A stretch of DNA of 18,246 bases from Alphaproteobacteria bacterium (GTDB taxonomy: Bacteria; Pseudomonadota; Alphaproteobacteria; Rickettsiales; UBA1997), in NCBI GenBank assembly GCA_016869775.1, contig VGDJ01000007.1, positions 1-18,246 on the forward strand. The letters run 5' to 3'. Positions 7,652 through 14,899 of this stretch are shown piece by piece. Below the pieces are notes generated by a model. That model had not been told where the DNA came from. It made no database searches and worked only from the letters and a program-made list of their open reading frames with translations. The translations under genes and the position numbers were made by a program. How positions within the stretch are numbered: position 1 is the first letter of the stretch; each line of letters starts with the position of its first letter.

Positions 7652-8440
7652 TTATGAACTCACGTCAACACGGAAAGAAAGCACGCAGTTCTTTTTGGAG
7701 CCTGCTTCAATATGATACTTACCCTCGTTTCCTGAACCGGACTTTCGGCATAGATCTCCTGTCGCTACTCTATCCCAACCCTTAACGTTTCCAGAGTTGG
7801 CAACACCGTCATCAATTTTTGAGTCAATAGATAAAGCATCTCCGGGAGCAACTATACCGGAAGCACCTCTGTTTGCTGGAGTGGCGTGATTTATCAAGTT
7901 AGTAACATTTCCGACTGTTGTTCCAGTAAGAACTACAACGTTATGAAGCGAACTATCGGCGGTACTGAGATAATCAAAAGCCCATCCAGCACCTTTAATT
8001 TTCGAACCAGGTATGTGTGTAACCGGAGTAAGTGCTGGGACGTTATCCTGCTTGACCTGATCGTCTCCTAAAGTAAGAGCTAAGTCAATTGCACCAATAT
8101 CTTTCAAATCATTCCACGCTTCAATTCCTTCTGCACATTTGCTGCTTGCTTCTGTTTGTGTATTATGAAATTCAATTGTATTATCTCTGTCTCCATTACA
8201 TTTGGAGGAACCTCCAACAGCTATCTCGCTATCCCCAGGATATCTATCGTACTGAGTAAAGAATGAGTTAACGGCAACTGCATAACCACGTGCCTCACCC
8301 ATAATTGATCGTAACTCAGAGCTTTTAATCAAACTCGCACCACCAGTAATACCAGCAATTAATAAACCAATAATAATTAATACTATCGACAACTCAATTA
8401 GAGAGAAAGCCGATTTTTTTGAAGAAAAAGTTTTTTTCAT
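7652..8440 (-). CDS. type IV prepilin-like protein
   Basis: Pilin or pseudopilin subunit of a type IV pilus or related secretion/uptake filament. The leader (MKKTFSSKKSA, 11 residues) is basic and is followed by the class III cleavage site: cut between A11 and F12, with E16 at position +5 of the mature protein, then a hydrophobic helix to about residue 37. Alanine rather than glycine precedes the cut. The mature part is about 251 residues with four cysteines, two of them near the C-terminus as in a pilin D-loop. The ATG at 8440 is chosen. A TTG at 8452 would add four residues. The gene has its own promoter (8504-8532) and terminator (7595-7622), so it is probably monocistronic. A prepilin peptidase gene lies 1.9 kb upstream on the same strand. 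Confidence 0.86.
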   Translation of the reverse strand: MKKTFSSKKSAFSLIELSIVLIIIGLLIAGITGGASLIKSSELRSIMGEARGYAVAVNSFFTQYDRYPGDSEIAVGGSSKCNGDRDNTIEFHNTQTEASSKCAEGIEAWNDLKDIGAIDLALTLGDDQVKQDNVPALTPVTHIPGSKIKGAGWAFDYLSTADSSLHNVVVLTGTTVGNVTNLINHATPANRGASGIVAPGDALSIDSKIDDGVANSGNVKGWDRVATGDLCRKSGSGNEGKYHIEAGSKKNCVLSFRVDVSS

Positions 8441-8503
8441 ATTTATATTCAAAGAGTTAAGTTTTAATGAAACAAAGATTTGGTTTGTTTACTTCTGCGT
8501 AGC

Positions 8504-8532
8504 AATATTGAAAAGAATTTGTAACTTGTCAA
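8504..8532 (-). promoter_or_regulatory. probable promoter of the prepilin-like gene
   Basis: On the minus strand a perfect -35 box TTGACA (8532-8527) is followed after 17 bases by AATATT (8509-8504), four of six matches to TATAAT. Transcription would begin near 8497 and leave a leader of about 57 bases. A 7-bp inverted repeat, ACTTGTC (8524-8530) and GACAAGT (8571-8577), overlaps the -35 box. Confidence 0.5.
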
Positions 8533-8584
8533 ATTATTTTTACAAAAGATTTTTTGATGTTTCTTTTTTAGACAAGTAGCGTAA

Positions 8585-9058
8585 TTAGAGATATTTGATT
8601 TCCAATATTTCGTAATTAACTATGCCACCTGGAGTATTGATTTCAGCATCATCGCCAACTTCTTTTCCAATTAGAGCTCTAGCAACTGGCGAATTAATTG
8701 AAATTAATAATTCATCAATATTTGCCTCAAATTCACTAACAATTTTATAGGTTATTTTTTGTGAATTATTTAAATTTTCAAGAGTCACAGTTGCGCCAAA
8801 TTTAATTTTATCGCTCACAATTTTTGTAATATCAACAACTTCAGCGCGCAAAGATTTATCTTCTAGATCTGCAATTTGAGCTTCGATAAAACCTTGTCTT
8901 TCTTTAGCTGAATGATATTCAGCATTTTCACGCAAATCACCGAGCTCACGCGCAGTTGCAATTTGCTTAATGATGATCGGCCTTTCTTGATTTTTTAATT
9001 TATCTAGTTGAGCTTTTAATTTTTGATATCCGGTAGATGTAATTTGAAATTTTTCCAT
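8585..9058 (-). CDS. greA: transcription elongation factor GreA
   Basis: Binds the secondary channel of RNA polymerase and stimulates transcript cleavage to rescue backtracked complexes. The 157-residue length matches the family (158 in E. coli). The N-terminal coiled coil (about 8-75) carries the acidic tip motif GDLRENAEY with D41 and E44 at the positions used in E. coli. The C-terminal FKBP-like domain includes SPVARALIGKEVGD and ends in the expected ILEI strand. It lies 23 bp downstream of ahcY on the same strand and may be the last gene of a pilD-ahcY-greA transcript. No ribosome binding site is obvious. Confidence 0.97.
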   Translation of the reverse strand: MEKFQITSTGYQKLKAQLDKLKNQERPIIIKQIATARELGDLRENAEYHSAKERQGFIEAQIADLEDKSLRAEVVDITKIVSDKIKFGATVTLENLNNSQKITYKIVSEFEANIDELLISINSPVARALIGKEVGDDAEINTPGGIVNYEILEIKYL

Positions 9059-9081
9059 AAAATTTAATATTTATATTCGTT

Positions 9082-10374
9082 TTAATATTTATATTCTTTT
9101 GTTTTAAAGGGTCCAATGGGAGTAACACCAATATATTTGGCTTGTTTTTCGCTTAACTTAGTTAATTTTGCACCCAATTTATCAAGGTGAAGCATGGCAA
9201 CTTTTTCATCTAATTCTTTTGGCAAAATATAAACTTTATTTTCATATTTTTGGTGATTTTGCCACAATTCAATTTGTGCCATCACTTGATTAGTAAAACT
9301 TGCGGACATAACAAAAGCTGAGTGTCCAGTTGCGCAACCAAGATTTAAAAGCCTTCCTTCCGCCAACAAAATAATTCGCTTTCCATCGGGAAAGGTAATT
9401 TGATCGACTTGGGGTTTTATGTTTTTCCACTTTAAATTTCTGAGCCCCTCAACTTGAATTTCATTATCAAAATGCCCAATATTTCCAACAATCGAACAAT
9501 CCTTCATGGCTCGCATATGTTCAATTGTAATTATATCAACATTGCCAGTTGTTGTAACGAAAATATCAGCCTTATCAACCACATCTTCGATTGGTAAAAC
9601 TTGGAAACCGTTCATACAAGCTTGTAAAGCACATATTGGATCGATTTCAGTCACAACCACCCTCGCCCCCTGAGCTTTAAAAGCTTCGGCGCAACCTTTA
9701 CCGACATTTCCGTATCCACAAACAACTGCCATCTTGCCGGCAATCATAACATCTGTAGCGCGCTTGATGCCATCAATGACACTTTCTTTACAACCATAAA
9801 GATTATCAAATTTTGATTTTGTAACTGAATCATTGACGTTTATAGCTGGCACTTTGAGCATACCATCTTTTTGCATTTGATAAAGTCTGGCCACTCCAGT
9901 AGTTGTCTCCTCTGAAACGCCTTTTATATTTTTAAGAATTTCAGGATATTCTTGATGAAGCATTTTGGTTAAATCTCCGCCATCATCTAAAATCATGTTC
10001 GGAACCCAATTTTTGTCGCCAACAATAGTTTGACGTATGCACCAATCATATTCTTCTTCGGTTTCACCTTTCCATGCAAATACCGGGATTCCGGCTTGAG
10101 CAATTGCTGAAGCAGCTTGATCTACCGTCGAAAAAATATTGCACGAACTCCAACGCACCTCAGCACCAAGATGCACAAGAGTTTCGATCAAAACTGCGGT
10201 TTCGATGGTCATGTGAAGACATCCAACAATTTTTGCGCCCTCAAGCGGCTTGCTATCGCCATATTCCTTGCGAAGCGACATCAATCCCGGCATTTCATTT
10301 TCAGCAAGAGTAATCTCATTTCTGCCCCAAGAAGCTAAGTTAATATCCTTAACTTTAAAATCATTTTTAATCAT
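9082..10374 (-). CDS. ahcY: adenosylhomocysteinase
   Basis: NAD-dependent cytoplasmic enzyme that splits S-adenosylhomocysteine into homocysteine and adenosine and so removes the product inhibitor of methyltransferases. The protein has 430 residues, a normal length. Substrate and catalytic residues are in place: H54 in GCLHMTIETA, D131 in ILDDGGDLT, E156 in GVSEETTTG, and K186 with D190 in NDSVTKSKFDN. The Rossmann motif G220-x-G222-x2-G225 lies in VVCGYGNVGKG. The C-terminus ends in a typical KTKEYKY tail with the conserved K and Y used for cofactor binding. It starts 6 bp after the prepilin peptidase gene. The homocysteine it makes is the substrate of MetE encoded at 14900-17200. Confidence 0.97.
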   Translation of the reverse strand: MIKNDFKVKDINLASWGRNEITLAENEMPGLMSLRKEYGDSKPLEGAKIVGCLHMTIETAVLIETLVHLGAEVRWSSCNIFSTVDQAASAIAQAGIPVFAWKGETEEEYDWCIRQTIVGDKNWVPNMILDDGGDLTKMLHQEYPEILKNIKGVSEETTTGVARLYQMQKDGMLKVPAINVNDSVTKSKFDNLYGCKESVIDGIKRATDVMIAGKMAVVCGYGNVGKGCAEAFKAQGARVVVTEIDPICALQACMNGFQVLPIEDVVDKADIFVTTTGNVDIITIEHMRAMKDCSIVGNIGHFDNEIQVEGLRNLKWKNIKPQVDQITFPDGKRIILLAEGRLLNLGCATGHSAFVMSASFTNQVMAQIELWQNHQKYENKVYILPKELDEKVAMLHLDKLGAKLTKLSEKQAKYIGVTPIGPFKTKEYKY

Positions 10375-10380
10375 ATCTAT

Positions 10381-11139
10381 TTAGTAATTAATTGGTTGAA
10401 TAATCAACATCCACAATAACGGAAAAACAAATACATATCCAATCGATATAACATTTTTCTTGCCGATGATTTTGAAAATTGTGAGCAGTGACAAAATAAA
10501 CATTACCTCAAAAAAATAAAACAAGAACGATTGATAATCTAAGGCTATCGAGGCAATTAAAATAAATTTTATATAATCAAAAACTTGCGTTGAATTTACA
10601 AAAAAATAGTTAAGTTTGTTGTAAATAAGTTTATAAAAAATAACCGAAACAACCACACCTATCAAAAGCGAATATATAATATTTACAAGCGTTTGCTCAA
10701 ACAAAACTCGATTAATTGTCACAAAAAATAATAAAAAAATTAAGGCTTGGTCAGTAAATTTTTTATGAGTAATGTCGCAGGCCATAATAATCACCATGGC
10801 GGTTGCAATTAAGCAATTGATGATAAAAATTTCTGTAATACCAAAATGCGCATAACAAAATAAAAACAAGATTGTGGTTGTAAGCTCAACAAACAAATGA
10901 ACTCTAGGAATTTTAGTTTTACAAGAGCGACACTTTCCACAGGTAACGATCCAGTTTAGAAGTGGGATCAAATCACGAGTCATAAGCGTAAAACCGCAAT
11001 TGGGACAACGAGATTTTTTACCAAAATATCTACCAAAACAAGATTCATCGCGAGGGAGTCGATAAGCGAAAAGTGTTGCATATGAACCAAATATAGCGCC
11101 AAACGCAACAACCAAAATTATTTCAAAAATATTTTCCAT
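10381..11139 (-). CDS. pilD: prepilin peptidase (A24 family)
   Basis: Polytopic inner-membrane aspartyl protease that removes prepilin leaders and usually methylates the new N-terminus. The protein has 252 residues. The N-terminal methylation domain is complete: FGSYATLFAYRLPRDES, then C45-x2-C48 and C70-x2-C73, and the linking RDLIPLLNW and VELTTTILF segments. The first catalytic aspartate is D122 (ACDITHKKFTD). The second is probably D188 in QVFDYIKFI, which aligns with the GxGDxK motif, but both glycines of GxGD are replaced. It is the likely processing enzyme for the prepilin-like protein at 7652-8440. It sits 86 bp after cycM and 6 bp before ahcY on the same strand. Confidence 0.9.
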   Translation of the reverse strand: MENIFEIILVVAFGAIFGSYATLFAYRLPRDESCFGRYFGKKSRCPNCGFTLMTRDLIPLLNWIVTCGKCRSCKTKIPRVHLFVELTTTILFLFCYAHFGITEIFIINCLIATAMVIIMACDITHKKFTDQALIFLLFFVTINRVLFEQTLVNIIYSLLIGVVVSVIFYKLIYNKLNYFFVNSTQVFDYIKFILIASIALDYQSFLFYFFEVMFILSLLTIFKIIGKKNVISIGYVFVFPLLWMLIIQPINY

Positions 11140-11225
11140 AAATCTAAATTTTAAAGGTTGATAATTAAGCTAAAACTAGTGAGGAAAAACTAAAATAATA
11201 ACAAATTTAAACAAAAATTTATTAG

Positions 11226-11768
11226 TTATTTTGATTGTTGCTCAAGATATAAAATTACATTTGCTCTATCTTGAGGCTTTTTAAGTCCAGCAAAGGCCAT
11301 TTTGGTTCCAGAAATGTAGTCTTTGGGCTTAGTGATAAATTGATTGATTGATTCACGATCCCATATTCCACCCATAGCCTTCAAGCCATCGGAATAAGAA
11401 AATCCGGCATAAGAACCTTTGGCTCTTCCGACGACCCCATAAAGGGCGGGGCCAACTTTTGAGCCCTCGCCTTTTCCAACATTATGACAAGAGGCGCATT
11501 TTTTGAAAATTTTAGCACCTTTTTCGACATCAGCGATTTTCATAAGTTCCTCGAGAATAACTGGCTTTTCTTCTTTTTTAATTACGGGTTTTCCATCGGC
11601 GGAAATTTCTATTTCATATCCGCGTTTTTTTAATAATTTTGGTTGATAAGTCAGATCGGCAATAATCGTTGCAAACAAGGTGACAACAATCGCAAATGAC
11701 AAATATGTCGCCATATCAACGGCGCATTTTTTGTTATTTTTAAGAAAATTTTTGATGCGACTTTTCAT
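11226..11768 (-). CDS. cycM: membrane-anchored c-type cytochrome (CycM-like)
   Basis: Class I cytochrome c that likely carries electrons between the bc1 complex and the terminal oxidase. The protein has 180 residues. Residues about 20-38 form an uncleaved N-terminal membrane anchor. The haem motif C91-ASC94-H95 is followed by the GPALYGVVGR segment, and M157 in SGTKMAFAG is the likely sixth ligand. This matches the periplasm-facing, anchored CycM/cytochrome c552 type of alphaproteobacteria. It starts 3 bp after the prs stop on the same strand, so the two are probably cotranscribed. Confidence 0.91.
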   Translation of the reverse strand: MKSRIKNFLKNNKKCAVDMATYLSFAIVVTLFATIIADLTYQPKLLKKRGYEIEISADGKPVIKKEEKPVILEELMKIADVEKGAKIFKKCASCHNVGKGEGSKVGPALYGVVGRAKGSYAGFSYSDGLKAMGGIWDRESINQFITKPKDYISGTKMAFAGLKKPQDRANVILYLEQQSK

Positions 11769-11771
11769 ATT

Positions 11772-12704
11772 TTAGTCAAACAAAGTTGAAACAGATTTCT
11801 CAAGAGTGATGTTTTTTATCGCTTCCCCAAGTAACGAAGAAATATCGATAATTTTGATGTTTTTAGTTGATAAGGTCTCAATTGAAGGCTCAATTGAATT
11901 AGTTATCACTAAATTTTTGAGTTGCGAGTTAGCAATTTTATTACCGGCTTTTCCCGATAAAACGCCATGAGTAATATAAGCTGAAACTGAGCTTGCGCCT
12001 TTTTGAATTAGGGCATCTCCGGCATTACAGAGGGTTCCGCCAGAATCAACCATATCGTCAACAATTATGCAATTTCTCCCCTCAACTTCACCAATAATGT
12101 TCATGACCTCACTCACTCCAACAACGGGTCGACGTTTATCGACGATTGCTAATTCAGCATTAATTTTGTTGGCAACAGCTCTTGCTCTAACCAAACCACC
12201 AACATCTGGTGAAACTATTACTAAATTTTCGGTATTAAAATTTTCCTTTATGTGGCGCACAAAAACCGGAGAGGCGTAAAGATTGTCGACAGGGATATCA
12301 AAAAAACCCTGAATTTGTCCAGCATGAAGATCAAGCGTAAGAACTCTGTCAGCTCCAGCTGATGTTATCAGATTAGCAACTAATTTTGCCGAAATTGGTG
12401 TTCTTGGAGCAACTTTGCGATCTTGTCGTGCATATCCAAAATAAGGTATAACTGCGGTTATTCTTTTTGCCGAAGCTCTTCGCAATGCATCAATTGAAAT
12501 CAATAATTCCATTATGTGATCATTGGCCGGATAAGAAGTGGATTGAATTACAAAAATATCTTCACCGCGGACATTTTCTTTGACTTCAACAAAAATCTCA
12601 TGATCAGCAAAACGCTTAACATCAGCATTAACTATCTCGATGCCGAGATATTGGGCAATTTTTTGCGACAAAGATTTGTTACTATTGCAAGCTAGAAGTT
12701 TCAT
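11772..12704 (-). CDS. prs: ribose-phosphate pyrophosphokinase
   Basis: Makes PRPP from ribose 5-phosphate and ATP for purine, pyrimidine, histidine, tryptophan and NAD synthesis. The 310-residue length is normal. Seen in order: FADHEIFVEVKENVRG (32-47), the ATP-binding YFGYARQDRK (88-97), the catalytic LDLHAGQIQGFF with H127, the flexible-loop lysine and arginines DKRRP (189-193), and the PRPP loop IIVDDMVDSGGTL (213-225). It is the first gene of the minus-strand run and faces hemJ across a 212-bp gap that must hold both promoters. I could not pick a convincing promoter there. Confidence 0.98.
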   Translation of the reverse strand: MKLLACNSNKSLSQKIAQYLGIEIVNADVKRFADHEIFVEVKENVRGEDIFVIQSTSYPANDHIMELLISIDALRRASAKRITAVIPYFGYARQDRKVAPRTPISAKLVANLITSAGADRVLTLDLHAGQIQGFFDIPVDNLYASPVFVRHIKENFNTENLVIVSPDVGGLVRARAVANKINAELAIVDKRRPVVGVSEVMNIIGEVEGRNCIIVDDMVDSGGTLCNAGDALIQKGASSVSAYITHGVLSGKAGNKIANSQLKNLVITNSIEPSIETLSTKNIKIIDISSLLGEAIKNITLEKSVSTLFD

Positions 12705-12749
12705 GATTTTGTCAAAGATTTTTTGAAATTAATTGTAAGCTAGAATTAT

Positions 12750-12804
12750 CAAGATTAAAAAAATTATTTTTAATTGCTGGGATAATTTGTTAAACTCAAT
12801 CTTG
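12750..12804. repeat. short inverted repeat between prs and hemJ
   Basis: CAAGATT (12750-12756) and AATCTTG (12798-12804) are perfect reverse complements 41 bases apart in the divergent prs/hemJ gap. The rest of the gap (12705-12916) is AT-rich without a clear promoter. It could be an operator or chance in AT-rich DNA. Confidence 0.25.
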
Positions 12805-12916
12805 CAAAAGTATATTTTGAAAGCAAAATTAATCAAGAATTTATTGGGGCGGTTTTAGAGAGAATTTACAGCATTTTCTTTATTAAATAAGTTAAATAAT
12901 CAATCAAATTAATCTT

Positions 12917-13351
12917 ATGAGTGACATTGAAATATACGACATCATAAAAATATTACATATTATTGGCGTAATTTCTTGGATGGCTGGTCTGCTTTATCTT
13001 CCACGAATTTATGTTTATCATTGCAAGGTTGCGATTGGTTCAGAAGCTGATAAAATTTTTCAAGAAATGGAGCGAAAACTTCTAAGATTTATTATGAACC
13101 CCGCTATGATAGCAACTTTTTTATTAGGCTTTTATATGGCTATTCAAATTGGACTTCAAGGTTCTTACTGGCTCCATCTCAAAATTTTTTTAGTTTTGAT
13201 TTTAGCAGGATTTCATGGCGCTTTATCAAAATGGCGTAAAAACTTTGCAAGTGGCAAAAATACTCGAAGTGAAAAATTTTATCGCATTATCAACGAAGTT
13301 CCAACTTTGTTAATGATCGTCATAGTGACTTTGGTTATCTTGAAACCCTAA
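12917..13351 (+). CDS. hemJ: protoporphyrinogen IX oxidase HemJ
   Basis: Haem-pathway enzyme that oxidises protoporphyrinogen IX to protoporphyrin IX. It is the common form in alphaproteobacteria lacking HemG and HemY. The 144-residue protein has four hydrophobic segments. The signature KILHIIGVISWMAGLLYLPR contains H14, the likely axial haem ligand, and W85-x3-K89 (WLHLKIF) supplies the conserved lysine. YHCK follows the first helix as in the family. Two VanX-like genes follow at 18 and 23 bp, so hemJ probably heads that operon. The haem made would be used by CycM and the terminal oxidase. The ATG at 12917 has no visible Shine-Dalgarno sequence. Confidence 0.93.
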   Translation: MSDIEIYDIIKILHIIGVISWMAGLLYLPRIYVYHCKVAIGSEADKIFQEMERKLLRFIMNPAMIATFLLGFYMAIQIGLQGSYWLHLKIFLVLILAGFHGALSKWRKNFASGKNTRSEKFYRIINEVPTLLMIVIVTLVILKP

Positions 13352-13369
13352 TTATCAAGTTCTTTAAAA

Positions 13370-14059
13370 ATGAATAAAAATTATTTTAATTCGGAAGAGT
13401 TTTTAATCATTGAGCAAAAATTTCTACAAAAACATAACTTAAAAAAACTTCATTCCAAAGATGGAGCCTTGATTGACTATGTGCCATACTCTTTAAAAAA
13501 TAATTTTTGTAATCAACAACTTTATTCTCACCCTTTTCTTTATCTTCATAACGACGCTTATCAAAACTTTAAAGAAGCCATTAAAATTGCCGACTCTAAA
13601 GAATATTTATTACGCATTTGGGATTGTTATCGACCATTTGAAGTTCAATCTTTTATGGCACAGAAATTTCCAAAATATGTTGAGAAAGGCTTTATTTCTC
13701 ACCCCAGCGAAGGCATTGCAACTCATGTCAGAGGAATCGCCATTGACTTAACATTAGTCGACAAAAAGACTGGCTTAGAAATTGATATGGGAACCGGATT
13801 TGATAATATGAATGAAAAATCTTATCATCACAGCACTGAAATTGATTCTGAAATTTTTAAAAACCGCCAAATTCTTGCCAAAATTATGAATAAAAGTGGT
13901 TTTGAAACCTATGAAAACGAGTGGTGGCACTATAATTTAAAAATTTTTGATTACCAAAATGTTAAAATAGTTGGCGCCATCGCGACTGCTGATAAAAAAT
14001 ATCCCAAAATTCCCGCCGGCGAATTTAACGAATTACTTTCGCCAGATTTATCAATATAA
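13370..14059 (+). CDS. D-alanyl-D-alanine dipeptidase, VanX/DdpX type (copy 1)
   Basis: Zinc dipeptidase of peptidase family M15D, expected to split D-Ala-D-Ala. The 229-residue protein has the full set of VanX residues: the arginine R88 in WDCYRPF, zinc ligands H119 and D126 in THVRGIAIDLTL, the MGTGFDN loop (140-146), and the catalytic E184 with zinc ligand H187 in ENEWWHY. VanX normally has Ala or Gly before YRP, and here it is Cys86. No signal peptide is seen, so it is probably cytoplasmic. It lies 18 bp after hemJ and 23 bp before a second, shorter copy. No vanH or vanA-type ligase is in the window, so a role in D-Ala recycling is more likely than glycopeptide resistance. Confidence 0.88.
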   Translation: MNKNYFNSEEFLIIEQKFLQKHNLKKLHSKDGALIDYVPYSLKNNFCNQQLYSHPFLYLHNDAYQNFKEAIKIADSKEYLLRIWDCYRPFEVQSFMAQKFPKYVEKGFISHPSEGIATHVRGIAIDLTLVDKKTGLEIDMGTGFDNMNEKSYHHSTEIDSEIFKNRQILAKIMNKSGFETYENEWWHYNLKIFDYQNVKIVGAIATADKKYPKIPAGEFNELLSPDLSI

Positions 14060-14082
14060 AAAGAAAGAAATTTTTAACGATA

Positions 14083-14625
14083 ATGACCACAATTCTTCAA
14101 GCAATAAATCCTGACAAAATCAGCGTCATTCTTGACCTAAGATATTTTTCAAAAAACAATATTTGCCAACAAAAACTTTATGACAAGAATTACAATTTTT
14201 TGCATCCCGAAGCTTTAATAAAGCTTGAAAAAGCCGTTAATTACGCTCAAAAAATGAATTTAAAAATTAAAATTTTTGACGCCTATCGTCCGCTTAAAGT
14301 ACAAAAATTTATGTATGATTTTTTTGCTTCAAATCCCGAATTACAAAAATTTTTCTCCAACCCCGAAACTGGCTCTGTTCCTCATTGCAGAGGCGTTGCT
14401 GTCGACTTAACTCTATGCGATATGGAAAATAATGAACTTGATATGGGAAGTGATTTTGATGAACTTTCAGATTTAGCTCATCATAACTCTCCCAAAATCA
14501 ATCCGAATCAACTAAACAACCGCAACACTTTGCTCGGAATCATGGCTTACGCTGGCTTTGATTTTTATAATCAAGAATGGTGGCATTATCAATTATTTGA
14601 ACCGCGCAAATACCCAATTATATAA
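14083..14625 (+). CDS. D-alanyl-D-alanine dipeptidase, VanX/DdpX type (copy 2)
   Basis: Second M15D zinc dipeptidase, 180 residues. The active-site set is complete: R69 in FDAYRPL, zinc ligands H101 and D108 in PHCRGVAVDLTL, the MGSDFDE loop (121-127), and E165 with H168 in NQEWWHYQ. Compared with copy 1 it lacks about 20 residues at the N-terminus and the roughly 30-residue C-terminal extension, ending soon after the last zinc ligand. The two proteins share only the core motifs closely, so the duplication is old or the copies were acquired separately. Last gene of the hemJ group. A weak hairpin (14640-14654) lies 14 bases downstream. Confidence 0.88.
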   Translation: MTTILQAINPDKISVILDLRYFSKNNICQQKLYDKNYNFLHPEALIKLEKAVNYAQKMNLKIKIFDAYRPLKVQKFMYDFFASNPELQKFFSNPETGSVPHCRGVAVDLTLCDMENNELDMGSDFDELSDLAHHNSPKINPNQLNNRNTLLGIMAYAGFDFYNQEWWHYQLFEPRKYPII

Positions 14626-14639
14626 AAATTTTCTTTAGC

Positions 14640-14654
14640 TTTAGATCATCTAAA
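14640..14654 (+). terminator. weak hairpin after the VanX pair
   Basis: TTTAGA and TCTAAA pair around a three-base loop. A T-rich stretch including six T residues follows about 7 bases later. The stem is short and AT-rich, so termination here is uncertain. The remaining sequence to 14843 holds no gene that I can see. Confidence 0.3.
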
Positions 14655-14838
14655 TTTAACATTTTTTGTGAAATTTTTATATTAACAAATTTATTTATCG
14701 AAAATAATTTATTATTTGTTCACAGAGGCCCGCGAGATAAGCTAGTAGCAGTTTGGAAAATTTGAATCATACTGATTTACATTTAATTAATTTCGAAAAT
14801 CAAAGAAAAATCTGATCACTTTCAAAATATTGCGCGCA

Positions 14839-14879
14839 ATAAAAATGCACCGGAATCTAAAAATAAATTCCGGTGCATT
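14839..14879 (-). terminator. intrinsic terminator of metE
   Basis: AATGCACCGGAAT (14844-14856) and ATTCCGGTGCATT (14867-14879) are a perfect 13-bp inverted repeat with a 10-base loop. On the minus strand the stem runs into a T-run. It lies 20 bases after the metE stop. Read on the plus strand it could also slow transcripts coming from the VanX genes. Confidence 0.85.
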
Positions 14880-14899
14880 ATAATTTAAATACTAAGTTT

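Noticed and set aside
13370..14625. Vancomycin-resistance cluster
   Set aside because: Only VanX-type genes are present. There is no vanH, vanA/B ligase, vanR/S or mobile element nearby, and the hemJ linkage suggests a chromosomal housekeeping role.
14720..14756. GC-richer patch in the gap before metE
   Set aside because: It stands out from the AT-rich surroundings but folds into no tRNA-like or other recognisable structure and shows no repeat.
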